NCBI RefSeq assembly: GCF_007829815.1
Contig: NZ_VIWT01000005.1
Span: 558,001 to 622,000 of the forward strand
Source: Kitasatospora viridis
Lineage (GTDB): Bacteria; Actinomycetota; Actinomycetes; Streptomycetales; Streptomycetaceae
Direction of reading: 5' to 3'
DNA length: 64,000 bases
The notes under the pieces were generated by a model. That model was not told the origin of the DNA and ran no database searches. It saw only the letters and a program-made list of their open reading frames with translations. The position numbers and the translations under genes are program-made. Of the stretch, positions 9,152-18,075 are shown one piece after another (position 1 is the stretch's first letter; every line of letters begins with the position of its first letter).

Positions 9152-10549
9152 TCAGAGCATGCAGGCGACGAGGCTGCGGGCCTCGACGTTGACGTAGTAG
9201 CCCGAGCGGATCAGCCGGTTGAGCAGGCCCAGGGTCATCCACCGGTAGTTGTCGGGCGCCTCGACCCGGTGGTCCTCCGGGACCTCGATGACCAGGTGTT
9301 CGGTGTCCGCGCGGAGGAACCGCCCGCCGTCCTCCGACTGGAGGCTCCGCAGGCGGATCCAGGGCTCGGGCGCTTCGAGGTACTCCACCAGCGGCGGGAG
9401 GTCCTCCGGGCCGCGCAGGCCGCCGGGGGTCAGTTGCACGGTCGCGGCCAGCTCCAGCCGGTCGGTGAGGCCGGGCTGGACCATCGCCTGGACGAGGACC
9501 TGGAGCACTCCCGCGCGGCGTCGGCAGACCAGGGCCACGACGTTGCCGGGCGTCGGCTCCAGCACCGGCTGGGACCAGCTGCCGACCTCCCGGCTGGCGG
9601 CCGCGACCGACAGCCCGACGATCCGGAAGGAGCGGCCCTCGCGGTGGCGGATGCCGTCCGGGCCGCACACCCAGTCGTCCAGTTCGCCCAGGCCGACCCG
9701 CCGCACGTCCAGGCTGAACCGCGCCTTCTGGTCGATGAGCCAGGTCATCGCGGCGCGTAGGTCGGCGTCCGAGCAGCCGGCCCGGTGCGAGGCGACGACC
9801 TGGCGCTGGAACGCGTCCCCGGGGACGTCGCCGGAGTGCGGGTCGTCCTCCGGGCCGGCCCCGGTGCGGTAGGAGAGGCCCGACAGTACCGTGCGCGCGT
9901 TCATGTTCACCCGGTTGCCCCGCTGGAGCTGCCCGCGCAGCTGACCGAGCGTCAACCAGGCGAAGTCGTCGCCCACCGGGACGTCCTCGTCCTCGGGGAC
10001 CTCGACGATCATGTTGCGGTTGCGCTTGTGCAGGTACCAGGAGGCGTGCTCGGACAGCAGCTGGTCGAAGACGATCCGCCGTCCGGTGTGCTCGCGGAAG
10101 TACTCCAGGTACGGGGTGGATCGACCGCCGTGCACGCGCTGGTAGTTGCTGGGAGTGGCCTGGACGGTCGCGGCGTACTGGACCAGTTCGGTATTGCCCG
10201 GTTCCAGCTTCGCCTGCATCAGGAAGCACGGGACGCCGTCGATCCGCTTGGTGATGATCCCGAGGATGCCGATCTCCGGTTGCACGATGACCGGTTGGCT
10301 CCACTGGGGAACCGGCCCGAAGTCCGTGCGGACCGAGAGCCCCTCGACCGTGAAGAAGCGGCCGGACACGTGCGAGAGGCGGTCGTCCAGCCGCCAGTCG
10401 GTCAGCGCGTCCAACGGGACCTCCGTGACGAGGTGTCCCGTTCGGGCCGCACGGGCTTCGAGGAAGGCGTCGGCGTCGGGCGTCTGCGGAGTGTTCAGGA
10501 CCAGCGAGGACGCCAGGAGCCCGGCGGAGCGGGGTGTCTCGGTGCGCAT
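9152..10549 (-). CDS. NDP-hexose 2,3-dehydratase
   Basis: A 465-residue protein made of two homologous halves (about 30-230 and 255-460), as in the EvaA/TylCVI/SpnO family. Family signatures occur in both: WSQPVIVQPEIGILGI and FLMQAKLEPGN in the first half, WSQPVLEPTPGNVVAL and MVQPGLTDRLELA in the second, plus SNYQRVHGG and PYLEYF. The enzyme removes water across C2-C3 of dTDP-4-keto-6-deoxyglucose, the committed step to 2-deoxysugars. The substrate would come from rmlA and rmlB at 35644-37523. This is the strongest evidence that the BGC makes a 2,6-dideoxysugar. Confidence 0.9.
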   Translation of the reverse strand: MRTETPRSAGLLASSLVLNTPQTPDADAFLEARAARTGHLVTEVPLDALTDWRLDDRLSHVSGRFFTVEGLSVRTDFGPVPQWSQPVIVQPEIGILGIITKRIDGVPCFLMQAKLEPGNTELVQYAATVQATPSNYQRVHGGRSTPYLEYFREHTGRRIVFDQLLSEHASWYLHKRNRNMIVEVPEDEDVPVGDDFAWLTLGQLRGQLQRGNRVNMNARTVLSGLSYRTGAGPEDDPHSGDVPGDAFQRQVVASHRAGCSDADLRAAMTWLIDQKARFSLDVRRVGLGELDDWVCGPDGIRHREGRSFRIVGLSVAAASREVGSWSQPVLEPTPGNVVALVCRRRAGVLQVLVQAMVQPGLTDRLELAATVQLTPGGLRGPEDLPPLVEYLEAPEPWIRLRSLQSEDGGRFLRADTEHLVIEVPEDHRVEAPDNYRWMTLGLLNRLIRSGYYVNVEARSLVACML

Positions 10550-10613
10550 GGGGTAGCTCTCTTCCGGCCGCGTCGACGGGGCCCGACGGGAGGTCAGGGA
10601 CGTTCGGGGACGG

Positions 10614-11660
10614 TCATGGGCGCTCGGGGGAACCGCCCGAGGCCGCGATCTCGCGGGCCATCAGCCTGATGCCGGCGGCGAGGCCGCGCGGCTCGAAACC
10701 GGTGAGGCCGCGCAGCAGCGACACGTCGACCACCAGGTCGCCGGTGTCGGTGAGCGCATGCGGGCCGGGCGCGGTGGCGACGGTGCGCCCGGTGGCGGCG
10801 CCGACCGCGGCGAGCACCTCGGTGATGGAACTGCCCTCGCCAGTACCTACGTTGATCGTTGCGGGCAGCTCCCGGCCCAGCGCGGCCGGGTCGAGCGCGA
10901 CCAGGTCGAGCGTCGCGGCCACGAGGTCGTCGACGTACAGGAAGTCCCTGGTCTGCCGTCCGTCGCCGTGCAGGGTGAACGGCTGCCCGGTCAGGGCGCT
11001 CCAGAACGCCGCCGATACCACCCCCTGCCCGCGCGACGGCGGTAGCAGGCGGCCGTAGATGTTCGCGCAGCGCAGCGAGTGCGTCGACAGGCCGTGCACC
11101 CGCCGGTAGTACTCCAGGTACTCCTCGCCCACCCGCCGCGACATCCCGTAGGGCGAGGTGGGCTCACCCGGCTCGGACTCGCGCCGCAGGCCCTCGCCGG
11201 GCGGGTAGACGGCACCGGCGGAGGACAGGAAGAAGACCCTCGTTCCGGGGCTGAGGGCGCGCACCCCCTCGCAGATCCCGATCACGAGCGAGAGCGTCCC
11301 GATCGCGTCGGCCGCGGGTGCCGCCGCGGAGGGCAGCGGGAAGCGGCCGCCGGCCGCGATGACGAGCGCGTCCAGCCCGCTGTCCCCGGCCCCGTCCTCG
11401 GTCCGGTCGCCGTCCCGGTCCGCGCCGAGCGCCTGCGGCAGGCGCTCGACGCCGTCGCCGGACAGCAGCCGGATCACGCCCGGCCCGGGGTCCGCCTGCC
11501 CGGTGGCGAAGGGGTCGGAACGGCCGATCACGGTGGCGTGCCAGCCGCGGCGCGCCGCGCCCAGGGCGAGGGCGCTGCCCAGGAACCCCGCCCCGATCAC
11601 CGCGATCCGCTTCACCGCGATCCGCTTCACCGCGATCCGCTTCACCGCGATCCGCTTCAC
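10614..11660 (-). CDS. NAD-dependent epimerase/dehydratase, candidate dTDP-hexose 4-ketoreductase
   Basis: An extended SDR of up to 348 residues. The nucleotide-binding motif is GAGFLGSALA, the active-site Ser is in FFLSSAGAVY and the Tyr/Lys pair is replaced in position by YGMSRRVGEEY (Tyr present, Lys changed to Arg). Its place with a 2,3-dehydratase and a Gfo/Idh reductase suggests the last, C4 reduction of the deoxysugar. The N-terminus is odd: four in-frame copies of a 15-base unit encode repeated VKRIA, so GTG codons at 11660, 11645, 11630 and 11615 are all possible starts. The last gives the normal KRIAVIGAGFLG beginning. The first GTG overlaps the upstream stop by four bases. Confidence 0.75.
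   Translation of the reverse strand: MKRIAVKRIAVKRIAVKRIAVIGAGFLGSALALGAARRGWHATVIGRSDPFATGQADPGPGVIRLLSGDGVERLPQALGADRDGDRTEDGAGDSGLDALVIAAGGRFPLPSAAAPAADAIGTLSLVIGICEGVRALSPGTRVFFLSSAGAVYPPGEGLRRESEPGEPTSPYGMSRRVGEEYLEYYRRVHGLSTHSLRCANIYGRLLPPSRGQGVVSAAFWSALTGQPFTLHGDGRQTRDFLYVDDLVAATLDLVALDPAALGRELPATINVGTGEGSSITEVLAAVGAATGRTVATAPGPHALTDTGDLVVDVSLLRGLTGFEPRGLAAGIRLMAREIAASGGSPERP
11601..11660 (-). repeat. 4 x 15-base tandem repeat carrying alternative start codons
   Basis: Read on the minus strand, four exact copies of GTGAAGCGGATCGCG follow each other and run into the Rossmann motif of the epimerase gene. Each copy starts with an in-frame GTG. The upstream gene's TGA stop is formed within the first copy. 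Confidence 0.9.
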
Positions 11661-12802
11661 CGCGCGGCCCCCGCGACGGTCCGCGCGGCGCCGCGCTCCG
11701 GCAGTAGTTCCGCCAACCGCCGCACGACCGCCTCCTCGCCGTCGGTGCTGAGCGCGCGCGGGTCGACCTCCAGCACGCCCAGGTGCAGCTTGAAGTCGCG
11801 CAGGTGGATGGCCGGGTCGCCCGCCGTCATCGCCGCGGCCAGCTCGGCGGCGCCGAGCCCGGCCGCGGCGGGGTCGACGGTCAGCGTCACGCGGTGGATC
11901 GGCCGCCCGGACTCGTCCTGGGTCACCCGGGCGGACAGGCCGGGGAGTTCGCCGAGCCGGGCCGCGAGGGCGGCCATCCGCGCGTGCTGCGCCGCGGACC
12001 GCTCCGCCTCCGGGACGTCGGTGTACTCCCGGACGGCCTGGAGCAGGCCCATCAGGTTCTCCTTGCCGACCTTCATCGGCCGGGCGATGCCGAGGTACTG
12101 CGCGCGGCAGGCCGCGACGAGCCCGGCGCTGCCGCAGATGAACCCGGAGGTGGGCGCGCCCAGCATCTTGGGACCGCTGTAGATCACCAGGTCGGCCCCG
12201 GCGGCCACCCAGGCCCGCAGGTCGCTCTCGCCCGCCGCGTCCACGATCACCGGGACGCCGTGCGTGCGGCCGATGGCGACCAGTTCGGTGAGTGGGACGC
12301 CCCTGCGGTGGATCGCGTGGGTGGTGGAGGTGACGTAGACCAGCGCGGCGGTCCGTGCCGTGATGGCGCCGGCGACGTGGCTGGGCAGGGTCTCGTTCAC
12401 GGCGCCGACCTCCACGGTCCGGCCGCCGCCCAGCGCGATCATCTGGGTGATGGGCGCGCCCCCGTAGCTGATCGAGTGGCCCTTCTGCAGCACGACCTCG
12501 TTGGGCCGGTCACCGGGGTCGGGCAGCTGCCGCACCCGCAGCGGGTCCGTCCCCGCGACGCAGGCGGCCACCGCGATCGCCATGCCGGCGGCCGCACCGG
12601 TGACCGGGCAGGCGTCCGCGGCGCCGGTCACCACGGCGAGGAACTCGCCGGCGGCCCGCCAGAGTTCGTCCATGTCGACGTGCGACCGGGCGGCGCTGCC
12701 CATCGCCGCGATGACCCCGTCGCTGAGCGTGCAGCCGCCCAGCGGGGTCGAGTTGGCCTGTGCGCTGACGACGGGCGTGACGCCGAGGTCGCGGTAATCC
12801 AT
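11657..12802 (-). CDS. SelA-like / aminotransferase class V-like PLP enzyme
   Basis: A 381-residue fold-type I PLP protein resembling the SelA/DgaE branch. The probable Schiff-base Lys is in YSGPKMLGAPTSGFICG, and the cofactor-binding Asp is in VIVDAAGESDL. The start ATG at 12802 has an AGGGAG ribosome-binding site seven bases upstream. Members of this branch act on seryl-tRNA or on amino-sugar or amino-acid substrates by beta-elimination/replacement chemistry. A role here in tailoring serine or a sugar is inference. It lies between a glycosyltransferase and a sugar reductase and is coupled to the latter. Confidence 0.65.
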   Translation of the reverse strand: MDYRDLGVTPVVSAQANSTPLGGCTLSDGVIAAMGSAARSHVDMDELWRAAGEFLAVVTGAADACPVTGAAAGMAIAVAACVAGTDPLRVRQLPDPGDRPNEVVLQKGHSISYGGAPITQMIALGGGRTVEVGAVNETLPSHVAGAITARTAALVYVTSTTHAIHRRGVPLTELVAIGRTHGVPVIVDAAGESDLRAWVAAGADLVIYSGPKMLGAPTSGFICGSAGLVAACRAQYLGIARPMKVGKENLMGLLQAVREYTDVPEAERSAAQHARMAALAARLGELPGLSARVTQDESGRPIHRVTLTVDPAAAGLGAAELAAAMTAGDPAIHLRDFKLHLGVLEVDPRALSTDGEEAVVRRLAELLPERGAARTVAGAAR

Positions 12803-12848
12803 GATGTGGCTCCCTGTTCGCCGGGTGACATTCGGGGGGAGGTGCGGC

Positions 12849-14003
12849 TCAGCCACGGCGCAGTTCCCTGTCCAACCAGTCCATGAAGGCGGCCAGGCTG
12901 TTCTCGTAGAGCCGTTCCATCCGCCGGCCGGGCCGGTCGACCGCGCCCTCCTGCACCTGCTGGAGCGCGTCGGCGAGGCTCTCGGCGCTCGGCTCGTGCA
13001 GGACCACGCCCAGTCGTTCGTGTGCGACCAGGTCACCGGAGATGCCGTGCGGGTCGATCACCGTGGGTACGCCGTGCAGCCAGGTGTCGCGCAGGCGCAG
13101 CCGGGTCCCGGTCTCGTTCTCCGCGCCGCGCTTGGCGATGCAGACGTACGCCCGCGCGGACTTGACGTACTGGTCGCGGTCCGGGAGCGCGAGCGGCTCG
13201 GTGTGCAGGAGGACGCGGTCGTCGAGCCCGAACTCAGCGATCGACCGCGCGAGTTCGCCGATGGTGGCCCGGGTGTCCGGGGTGGGAGCCGCGTGCAGGA
13301 AGGCGGCCGAGGCGGGCACGCCGCGGTCGCGCAGGATCCGCACGGCCTCGACCAGCATGAGCGGCTCGAAGAAGGACCAGATGCCGCCGGTCCACAGGAA
13401 GTCCGCCAGATGCACTGGTTCGGCCGCGTCCGCCGCCGCCATGCCCCGCCGGCTGAACCCGACCGGCACGGTGGAGACCAGGTGGTCCAGGGTCGCGGAC
13501 CGCGCGGTGTCGGCCGGGGTGATCCGGCCGAACGCGCACAGCGTCGACAGCAGCGCCGCCCGCTCGACCTGGGAGCGGCACAGGAAGTGGTGCGTCACCT
13601 GCAGCATCCGCCGGTAGGTGCCGAGGAACCGCTGGTGCTCGCCGGTGGGGTCGGCGCAGGCGAGGACCGACGGGTAGCTCATGTGCTCGATCGGCGCCCG
13701 GCACTCACCGATGATCAGTTTGCGGTGGGCGACGGCGAGTTCGATCCGGTCGCGGTCCGGGGTGTCGAAGAAGAGCACGGCGTCGGCGGCGGCGATGGCC
13801 CGGGCCGCCTCCCCGCCCGGCGCGACCTGCTGGGCCGCCCCGAGGTCGACGGTGTCCGCGGCGGGCGCGGCGATCACCCGCACGGTGTACCGATCGCCCA
13901 GCACCTGGGCGATCTCCGCCAACCGCTGGCCCACGCCGGCGATGGCGGTCCCGGAGAGCGCGTAGGAACCCGCGTCGACGACGATGATCGGTCGGCCGGT
14001 CAT
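12849..14003 (-). CDS. GT4-like glycosyltransferase
   Basis: A 384-residue protein with a GT-B-like layout: an N-terminal IIVVDAGSYALSGTAIAGVGQRL segment and a C-terminal nucleotide-sugar half containing RGAENETGTRLRLRDTWLHGVPTVIDPHG, the usual place for the E and R residues that contact the donor. The start ATG at 14003 overlaps the preceding stop (ATGA); a longer reading from 14060 lacks support. It is the only clear glycosyltransferase in the cluster, so it is the best candidate to attach the dTDP-2,6-dideoxysugar. Family assignment rests on layout and motifs alone. Confidence 0.6.
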   Translation of the reverse strand: MTGRPIIVVDAGSYALSGTAIAGVGQRLAEIAQVLGDRYTVRVIAAPAADTVDLGAAQQVAPGGEAARAIAAADAVLFFDTPDRDRIELAVAHRKLIIGECRAPIEHMSYPSVLACADPTGEHQRFLGTYRRMLQVTHHFLCRSQVERAALLSTLCAFGRITPADTARSATLDHLVSTVPVGFSRRGMAAADAAEPVHLADFLWTGGIWSFFEPLMLVEAVRILRDRGVPASAAFLHAAPTPDTRATIGELARSIAEFGLDDRVLLHTEPLALPDRDQYVKSARAYVCIAKRGAENETGTRLRLRDTWLHGVPTVIDPHGISGDLVAHERLGVVLHEPSAESLADALQQVQEGAVDRPGRRMERLYENSLAAFMDWLDRELRRG

Positions 14004-15262
14004 CGCGCGGCCGGCGCCGTCGGGTCGGCGAACTCGGTGAAGTAGAAGGGCGGGCCGCACTCCTCGCGGACGCGCCGGCTGCCGCCGCCGTCCCGGCGCA
14101 GGCCGGCCCGGGCGTCGGTGAACTCCCGGGCCAGCGCGTGCACGGCGGGCTCGCGGCCGCCGACGAAGGTGAGCTCGTTGATCCCGAGGCGGAGCACCGG
14201 CCCCGGCAGGCCGGGCAGGTCCACCTGGACGTTGACCCGGATCCCGTGCTCGTACAGGGCCTGCGAGAAGGCGTCGGTCCGCTCCGCGTCCCCGATCCGC
14301 ACCCAGAGCTGGTGGGTGCTGGTGATGTGTCCGTCCTCGTCCGCGGCGACGTCGAACCCGTCCGCCGTCAGCAGCTTGCCGAACAGCCGGGCGTTGGCGA
14401 GCACCTGCTGCGCGTACGCCGGGCCGAAGTGCTCGAACTCGGCGGCGGCCAGCCCCAGCGCGAGCGTCTCGGCGAAGTGGTGGCTGCTGAGCATGGTGAA
14501 CTGCGCGTCCTTCAACCGCCGGTGCAGCTCCGGGTCGCGGGTGAACAGCACCCCCTTGTGCGGCCCGGGGAAGCTCTTGTGCGTGGAGCCGCCCATCGTG
14601 TCGGCGCCGGCGTCGAGCGGGTTGCCGAGGGCGCCCGCGAGGATCAGCCCCATCGTGTGGCTGCAGTCCACGTGCAGCAGGGTCTGCGGGGAGTGCGCCG
14701 CGATGAGCTCCGACACCCGGGCGACGTCGAGCTCGTGGCGGCTGTTCTGCAGGTCCAGGTAGACGAGTTCCGGTGCGAGCTCGCGCAGCAGCTGCCCGAG
14801 CCGGTGCTCGTCGACCCGGCCGCGGATCACCGGGACCGTCGCCGACGAGAAGCCGAGCCGGCGGGCCAGGTCCGCTGTGGCGTAGTGCCCGCCGGACGCG
14901 GCGTCGACCGAGACGACCGTTGCGCCCGGCTGCCCGCCGAGGCCGGCCAGCGCCATCATCATGGCCGACAGCCCGGAGATCGGGCGCTCGTTGACGTATG
15001 GCGCGCGGGCCAGCCGGCTCAGCCCGCCGACCGCGAGGTCCGTCTCGATCTCGGCCACGGCCTGGCCGCCCCGGAACTGCCAGAACCCGGGGGAGAGCGC
15101 GTCGTTGAAGAAGTACCGGTTGTAGTAGTCGGTGGCGAGCGGCAGCCGGGCCAGCGGCGAGAGCCGGTTCTCGCTCGGCACCAGGTTGACGGCGCCGTCC
15201 GCCGCCTCCTCCTGCGCGCGGAAACGGTCCACGAGTTCGCGGATCTCTCTGATACCAGTCAT
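14000..15262 (-). CDS. Serine hydroxymethyltransferase-like PLP enzyme (possible transaldolase)
   Basis: A 420-residue SHMT-fold protein. It keeps VPSENRLSP near residue 28, the HVDCSHTMGLI cofactor site and a PLP Lys in GGSTHKSFPGPHKGV. The GSTHK-x-FPGP form resembles L-threonine transaldolases and related specialised-metabolism SHMT homologues more than housekeeping SHMT (TTTHKTLRGPR). Those enzymes condense glycine units from threonine with aldehydes to give beta-hydroxy-amino acids; other relatives make alpha-methylserine. It is the first gene of the left-arm operon, with its promoter in the 456-base divergent region. Substrate unknown. Confidence 0.72.
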   Translation of the reverse strand: MTGIREIRELVDRFRAQEEAADGAVNLVPSENRLSPLARLPLATDYYNRYFFNDALSPGFWQFRGGQAVAEIETDLAVGGLSRLARAPYVNERPISGLSAMMMALAGLGGQPGATVVSVDAASGGHYATADLARRLGFSSATVPVIRGRVDEHRLGQLLRELAPELVYLDLQNSRHELDVARVSELIAAHSPQTLLHVDCSHTMGLILAGALGNPLDAGADTMGGSTHKSFPGPHKGVLFTRDPELHRRLKDAQFTMLSSHHFAETLALGLAAAEFEHFGPAYAQQVLANARLFGKLLTADGFDVAADEDGHITSTHQLWVRIGDAERTDAFSQALYEHGIRVNVQVDLPGLPGPVLRLGINELTFVGGREPAVHALAREFTDARAGLRRDGGGSRRVREECGPPFYFTEFADPTAPAAR

Positions 15263-15718
15263 GCCCGGATCCCCCGAGTGCGTTTGTTGTCGAGCATTGT
15301 CGGGCGATTCACGTGCCTGATATCCGTGGAGTGAAGTGAACCCATTCGCCGCGTTGCGTGACCACCCATTCTTCTGGGTGCGCGGACCGGCTGTCCACCG
15401 TCACTTCGTCGTCGGCGGTTCGGCCGGTCCGCCCGCGCGAAATCCGCTCTGACCAGCCATGATGTGGTCGATCAGGCGGCTCCGGAGATGCCGGAGGCAG
15501 CCGCGGCCAGCGCTGGGACGGCACGGAAAGCCCCTGCGGCAAGGCTTGCGGAAACCGGTCGGACCGGCCTTGACGGAAATCCGGAGGGCGTGCCAGGGTG
15601 GCGCGCAGAAATCATCGGACCGCCGAATGCGGTCCGCCGGCGCAGCTGTTTTCCGCCGTCTCCTCCACCAATTTTCGCCGTCCCCTGCCGATGTCGGGAG
15701 CCGGAAGGAGCCAGACCG
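15263..15718. promoter_or_regulatory. Divergent intergenic region between the two BGC arms
   Basis: 456 bases separate the SHMT-like gene (left) from the ketoreductase gene (right). No convincing gene was seen. It contains a short inverted repeat ACCCA-N6-TGGGT near 15362-15377. A clear GGAAGGAG ribosome-binding site for the right-hand gene ends at 15709. Both promoters should be here, but no strong -35/-10 pair stands out. Confidence 0.5.
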
Positions 15719-16468
15719 ATGAACGGTCCCCTCGAAGGCAAGACCGCGCTCGTCACCGGAGGATCGCGGGGCGTCGGGAAGGGCATAGCCCAGCGGCTCG
15801 TCCGGGACGGCGCGCTGGTGGTGATCGGGTACCGGGAGGACGACCGGACGGCGCTGGACGCGGTCGCGGAGTGCGACGCCGAGCACGGCGACGGGCGGAT
15901 GCACGCGGTGCGGGCCGACCTGACCCGGGTCGCGGAGGTGGCGCACCTGTTCGACCGGGCCGAGGCCCTGGTCGGCGGCCTGGACATCCTGGTGAACAAC
16001 GCGGCCGTGATGCGGCGCGGCACCCTGGCGGACAGTTCGGAGGAGCTCTTCGACGACGTCCTGGCGGTCAACCTCAAGGGGACCTTCTTCGCCCTGCAGC
16101 AGGCGGTCCACCGCCTGCGCGAGGGCGGCCGGGTGATCAACGTGTCCTCCACCGCGACCGCCCTCGCGCACCCTTCGCAGGCCGCGTACTCCGCGAGCAA
16201 GGCTGCCGTCGAGCAGTTGACCCGGGTGGCGGCGAAGGAGTTCTCCCGGCGCGGGATCACCGTCAACAGCGTCGCGCCCGGCGCGGTGGAGACGGAGCGG
16301 GTCAGCGCCACGGTCGCGCCGGAGGTGCTCCGGCAGTGGGGCAGGTCCAACGCCTTCGGCCGGCTCGCCAGGCCGCAGGACATCGCCGACGTCGTCGGCT
16401 TCCTGGCCGGCCCGGACTCGCGCTGGGTGACCGGCCAGAACCTGCGGGCCTCGGGCGGTGCGCTCTGA
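15719..16468 (+). CDS. SDR-family 3-oxoacyl-ACP reductase-like ketoreductase
   Basis: A 249-residue classical SDR. It shows TGGSRGVGKG at 13-22, LVNNAAV near residue 94, the catalytic Ser in INVSSTATA and YSASK, and a C-terminal TGQNLRASGGAL like FabG. The ATG at 15719 follows GGAAGGAG by nine bases; the open frame extends 85 codons further but without coding character. Position ahead of an ACP, a KS and a KS-like protein suggests it reduces ACP-bound beta-keto intermediates. It overlaps the next gene by one base (TGATG). Confidence 0.8.
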   Translation: MNGPLEGKTALVTGGSRGVGKGIAQRLVRDGALVVIGYREDDRTALDAVAECDAEHGDGRMHAVRADLTRVAEVAHLFDRAEALVGGLDILVNNAAVMRRGTLADSSEELFDDVLAVNLKGTFFALQQAVHRLREGGRVINVSSTATALAHPSQAAYSASKAAVEQLTRVAAKEFSRRGITVNSVAPGAVETERVSATVAPEVLRQWGRSNAFGRLARPQDIADVVGFLAGPDSRWVTGQNLRASGGAL

Positions 16469-17562
16469 TGGCGCACGGAATCGGCCTGTACTTCTTCTCG
16501 GCCCTGGCGGATCCGGCCGGGCGGCTCTCCGCCTCGGACGAACCCGCCGGGCCGCCCCCTGCCGGGCCGCTCCCGGCCGGGGCACCGCAGCCGGACGACC
16601 GCGCCGCCTACCGCCTGCTGCTGGACGCGGCCGTGTCGGCCGACGAGCAGGGCCTCGACTTCGTCTGGCTGCCCGAGCGGCACTTCACCCCGTTCGGCGG
16701 GGGCCACCCCAACCCGGCCGTGCTGGCGGCCGCGCTGGCGGTGCGCACCACCGTCATCCGGATCCGGGCCGGCAGTGTGGTGCTGCCCCTGCACGATCCG
16801 CTGCGGGTGGCCGAGGAGTGGGCCGTGGTGGACAACCTGTCCGACGGGCGGGTGGAGGTGTCGTCGGCCACCGGCTGGAACCCGAGGGACTTCGTGCTGG
16901 CCCCCGACGGCTTCGCCGACCGCGCGGACCGGGCCCGGGAGAACTGGCGGACCGTCCAGGACCTGTGGGCCCGGCGGCCGGTGACCCTGTCGGGCCCGGG
17001 CGACGCCGAGTACTCCGTGCTCACCTACCCCCGGCCGGTGCAGCCCAGCCTGCCGCACTGGATCACCGCGGGTGGCAGCCCGGGCACCTTCGTCCACGCG
17101 GGCGAGGTGGGCGCCGGGCTGCTCACCGGTTACGGGACCTTCGCCGAGGAGCGCCTGGTCGAGCTGATCGGCCTGTACCGCGACGCTTTCGCCGCGCACC
17201 ACGGGGGCCGGGGGCGGGTGTCGCTGATGGTGCACACGGCGATCGGGACCGACGGGGCGCGGACCAGGCGTGAGGCGGAAGGACCGCTGCGGCGCTACCT
17301 GGCGGCCTACCTCGGCCAGCAGGACGCCCGGACCGACCCGGCGGTCCGGGCGAGGAGCCTCGACTTCGCCGTCCAACGCTACCTGCGCGGACGCTCGTTG
17401 ATCGGGGACCCGACCGAGGTGGCGGCGGCGATGCGGCGGATGTACGCCGCGGGCGCCGACGAGCTCGCCTGCCTCGTCGACTTCGGCCTCCCGCGCCGCA
17501 CGGTGCTGGCGACCGTCTCCGAACTCGCCCGCCTCCGTGCGGACCTGACCCAGCAGTCCTGA
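16468..17562 (+). CDS. Luciferase-like flavin monooxygenase, natural-product type (first copy)
   Basis: A 364-residue bacterial-luciferase-fold protein of the MupA/TIGR04020 type found in NRPS/PKS clusters. Landmarks are WLPERHFTPFGGGHPNP near residue 67, RAGSVVLPLHDP, EEWAVVDNLSDGRVEV and WITAGGSPGTF. Such enzymes use reduced FMN supplied by a separate reductase to oxidise carrier-bound intermediates. It begins at an ATG overlapping the reductase stop and is followed 10 bases later by the ACP. A paralogue lies at 27326-28336 beside the serine-loading proteins. Confidence 0.82.
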   Translation: MAHGIGLYFFSALADPAGRLSASDEPAGPPPAGPLPAGAPQPDDRAAYRLLLDAAVSADEQGLDFVWLPERHFTPFGGGHPNPAVLAAALAVRTTVIRIRAGSVVLPLHDPLRVAEEWAVVDNLSDGRVEVSSATGWNPRDFVLAPDGFADRADRARENWRTVQDLWARRPVTLSGPGDAEYSVLTYPRPVQPSLPHWITAGGSPGTFVHAGEVGAGLLTGYGTFAEERLVELIGLYRDAFAAHHGGRGRVSLMVHTAIGTDGARTRREAEGPLRRYLAAYLGQQDARTDPAVRARSLDFAVQRYLRGRSLIGDPTEVAAAMRRMYAAGADELACLVDFGLPRRTVLATVSELARLRADLTQQS

Positions 17563-17572
17563 AGGGAACACG

Positions 17573-17953
17573 ATGGAGTCACAGCCCACGCTGCCCACGG
17601 AACCGGTGACCGCGGCCCGCGCGGCCCCTCCGGTAGGGGGCACCGACACCAGCCACCGGACCGCGGGCACGGCTCCGGGCGGCGCCGCAGCCGTCGTCGA
17701 GCAGGACCTGCGGCTGGCCGCGTGCGGGTTCCTCCTGGTCGAACCCGGCGAGGTCGAGTTCGCCGCGGAGCTGATGAGCATCGGGTTCGACTCCGTTTCC
17801 CTGGTCTACCTGATGGCGGAGATCGGGGTGGTGTACGGCATCGACCTGGAGCCGGAGGTCGTCTTCGACCATCCGTCACTGCGGGACCTGATGCACCACC
17901 TGCTGACGGAGCATCCGGTGGCGGTCGCCGCGCGGATCAGCGGCGACGACTGA
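17573..17953 (+). CDS. Acyl carrier protein
   Basis: A 126-residue carrier protein with an about 40-residue flexible Pro/Ala/Thr-rich N-terminal tail. The phosphopantetheine site is Ser in SIGFDSVSLVYLM, followed by the FDHPSLRDLMHHLL helix typical of carrier domains. AAGGGAACAC precedes the ATG. Its partners are probably the neighbouring KS, KS-like protein and ketoreductase. Confidence 0.85.
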   Translation: MESQPTLPTEPVTAARAAPPVGGTDTSHRTAGTAPGGAAAVVEQDLRLAACGFLLVEPGEVEFAAELMSIGFDSVSLVYLMAEIGVVYGIDLEPEVVFDHPSLRDLMHHLLTEHPVAVAARISGDD

Positions 17954-17989
17954 GCGCGGGCCGGCGGGCGCCCCGGACCGGGCGGGTCC

Positions 17990-18057
17990 GGCCGGTGCCC
18001 CGTGGCCGAAGGGCCAGTAGGCGGGGCCCGGGACCCGGCGGGAACATGGGGTTCCAC
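17990..18057 (+). repeat. Intergenic element, copy A
   Basis: About 68 bases upstream of the ketosynthase gene are closely similar to 28835-28920. Shared blocks include CCCGTGGCCGA, GCCARTAGGCG, CCCGGCGG and a short ...CATGGG...TTCCCAC-like tail. Copy A lacks 12 bases present in copy B. A small hairpin (CCGGACC-N5-GGTCCGG, about 17973-17991) precedes it. Confidence 0.65.
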
Positions 18058-18075
18058 TACCTGGAGGTGCCCAGC

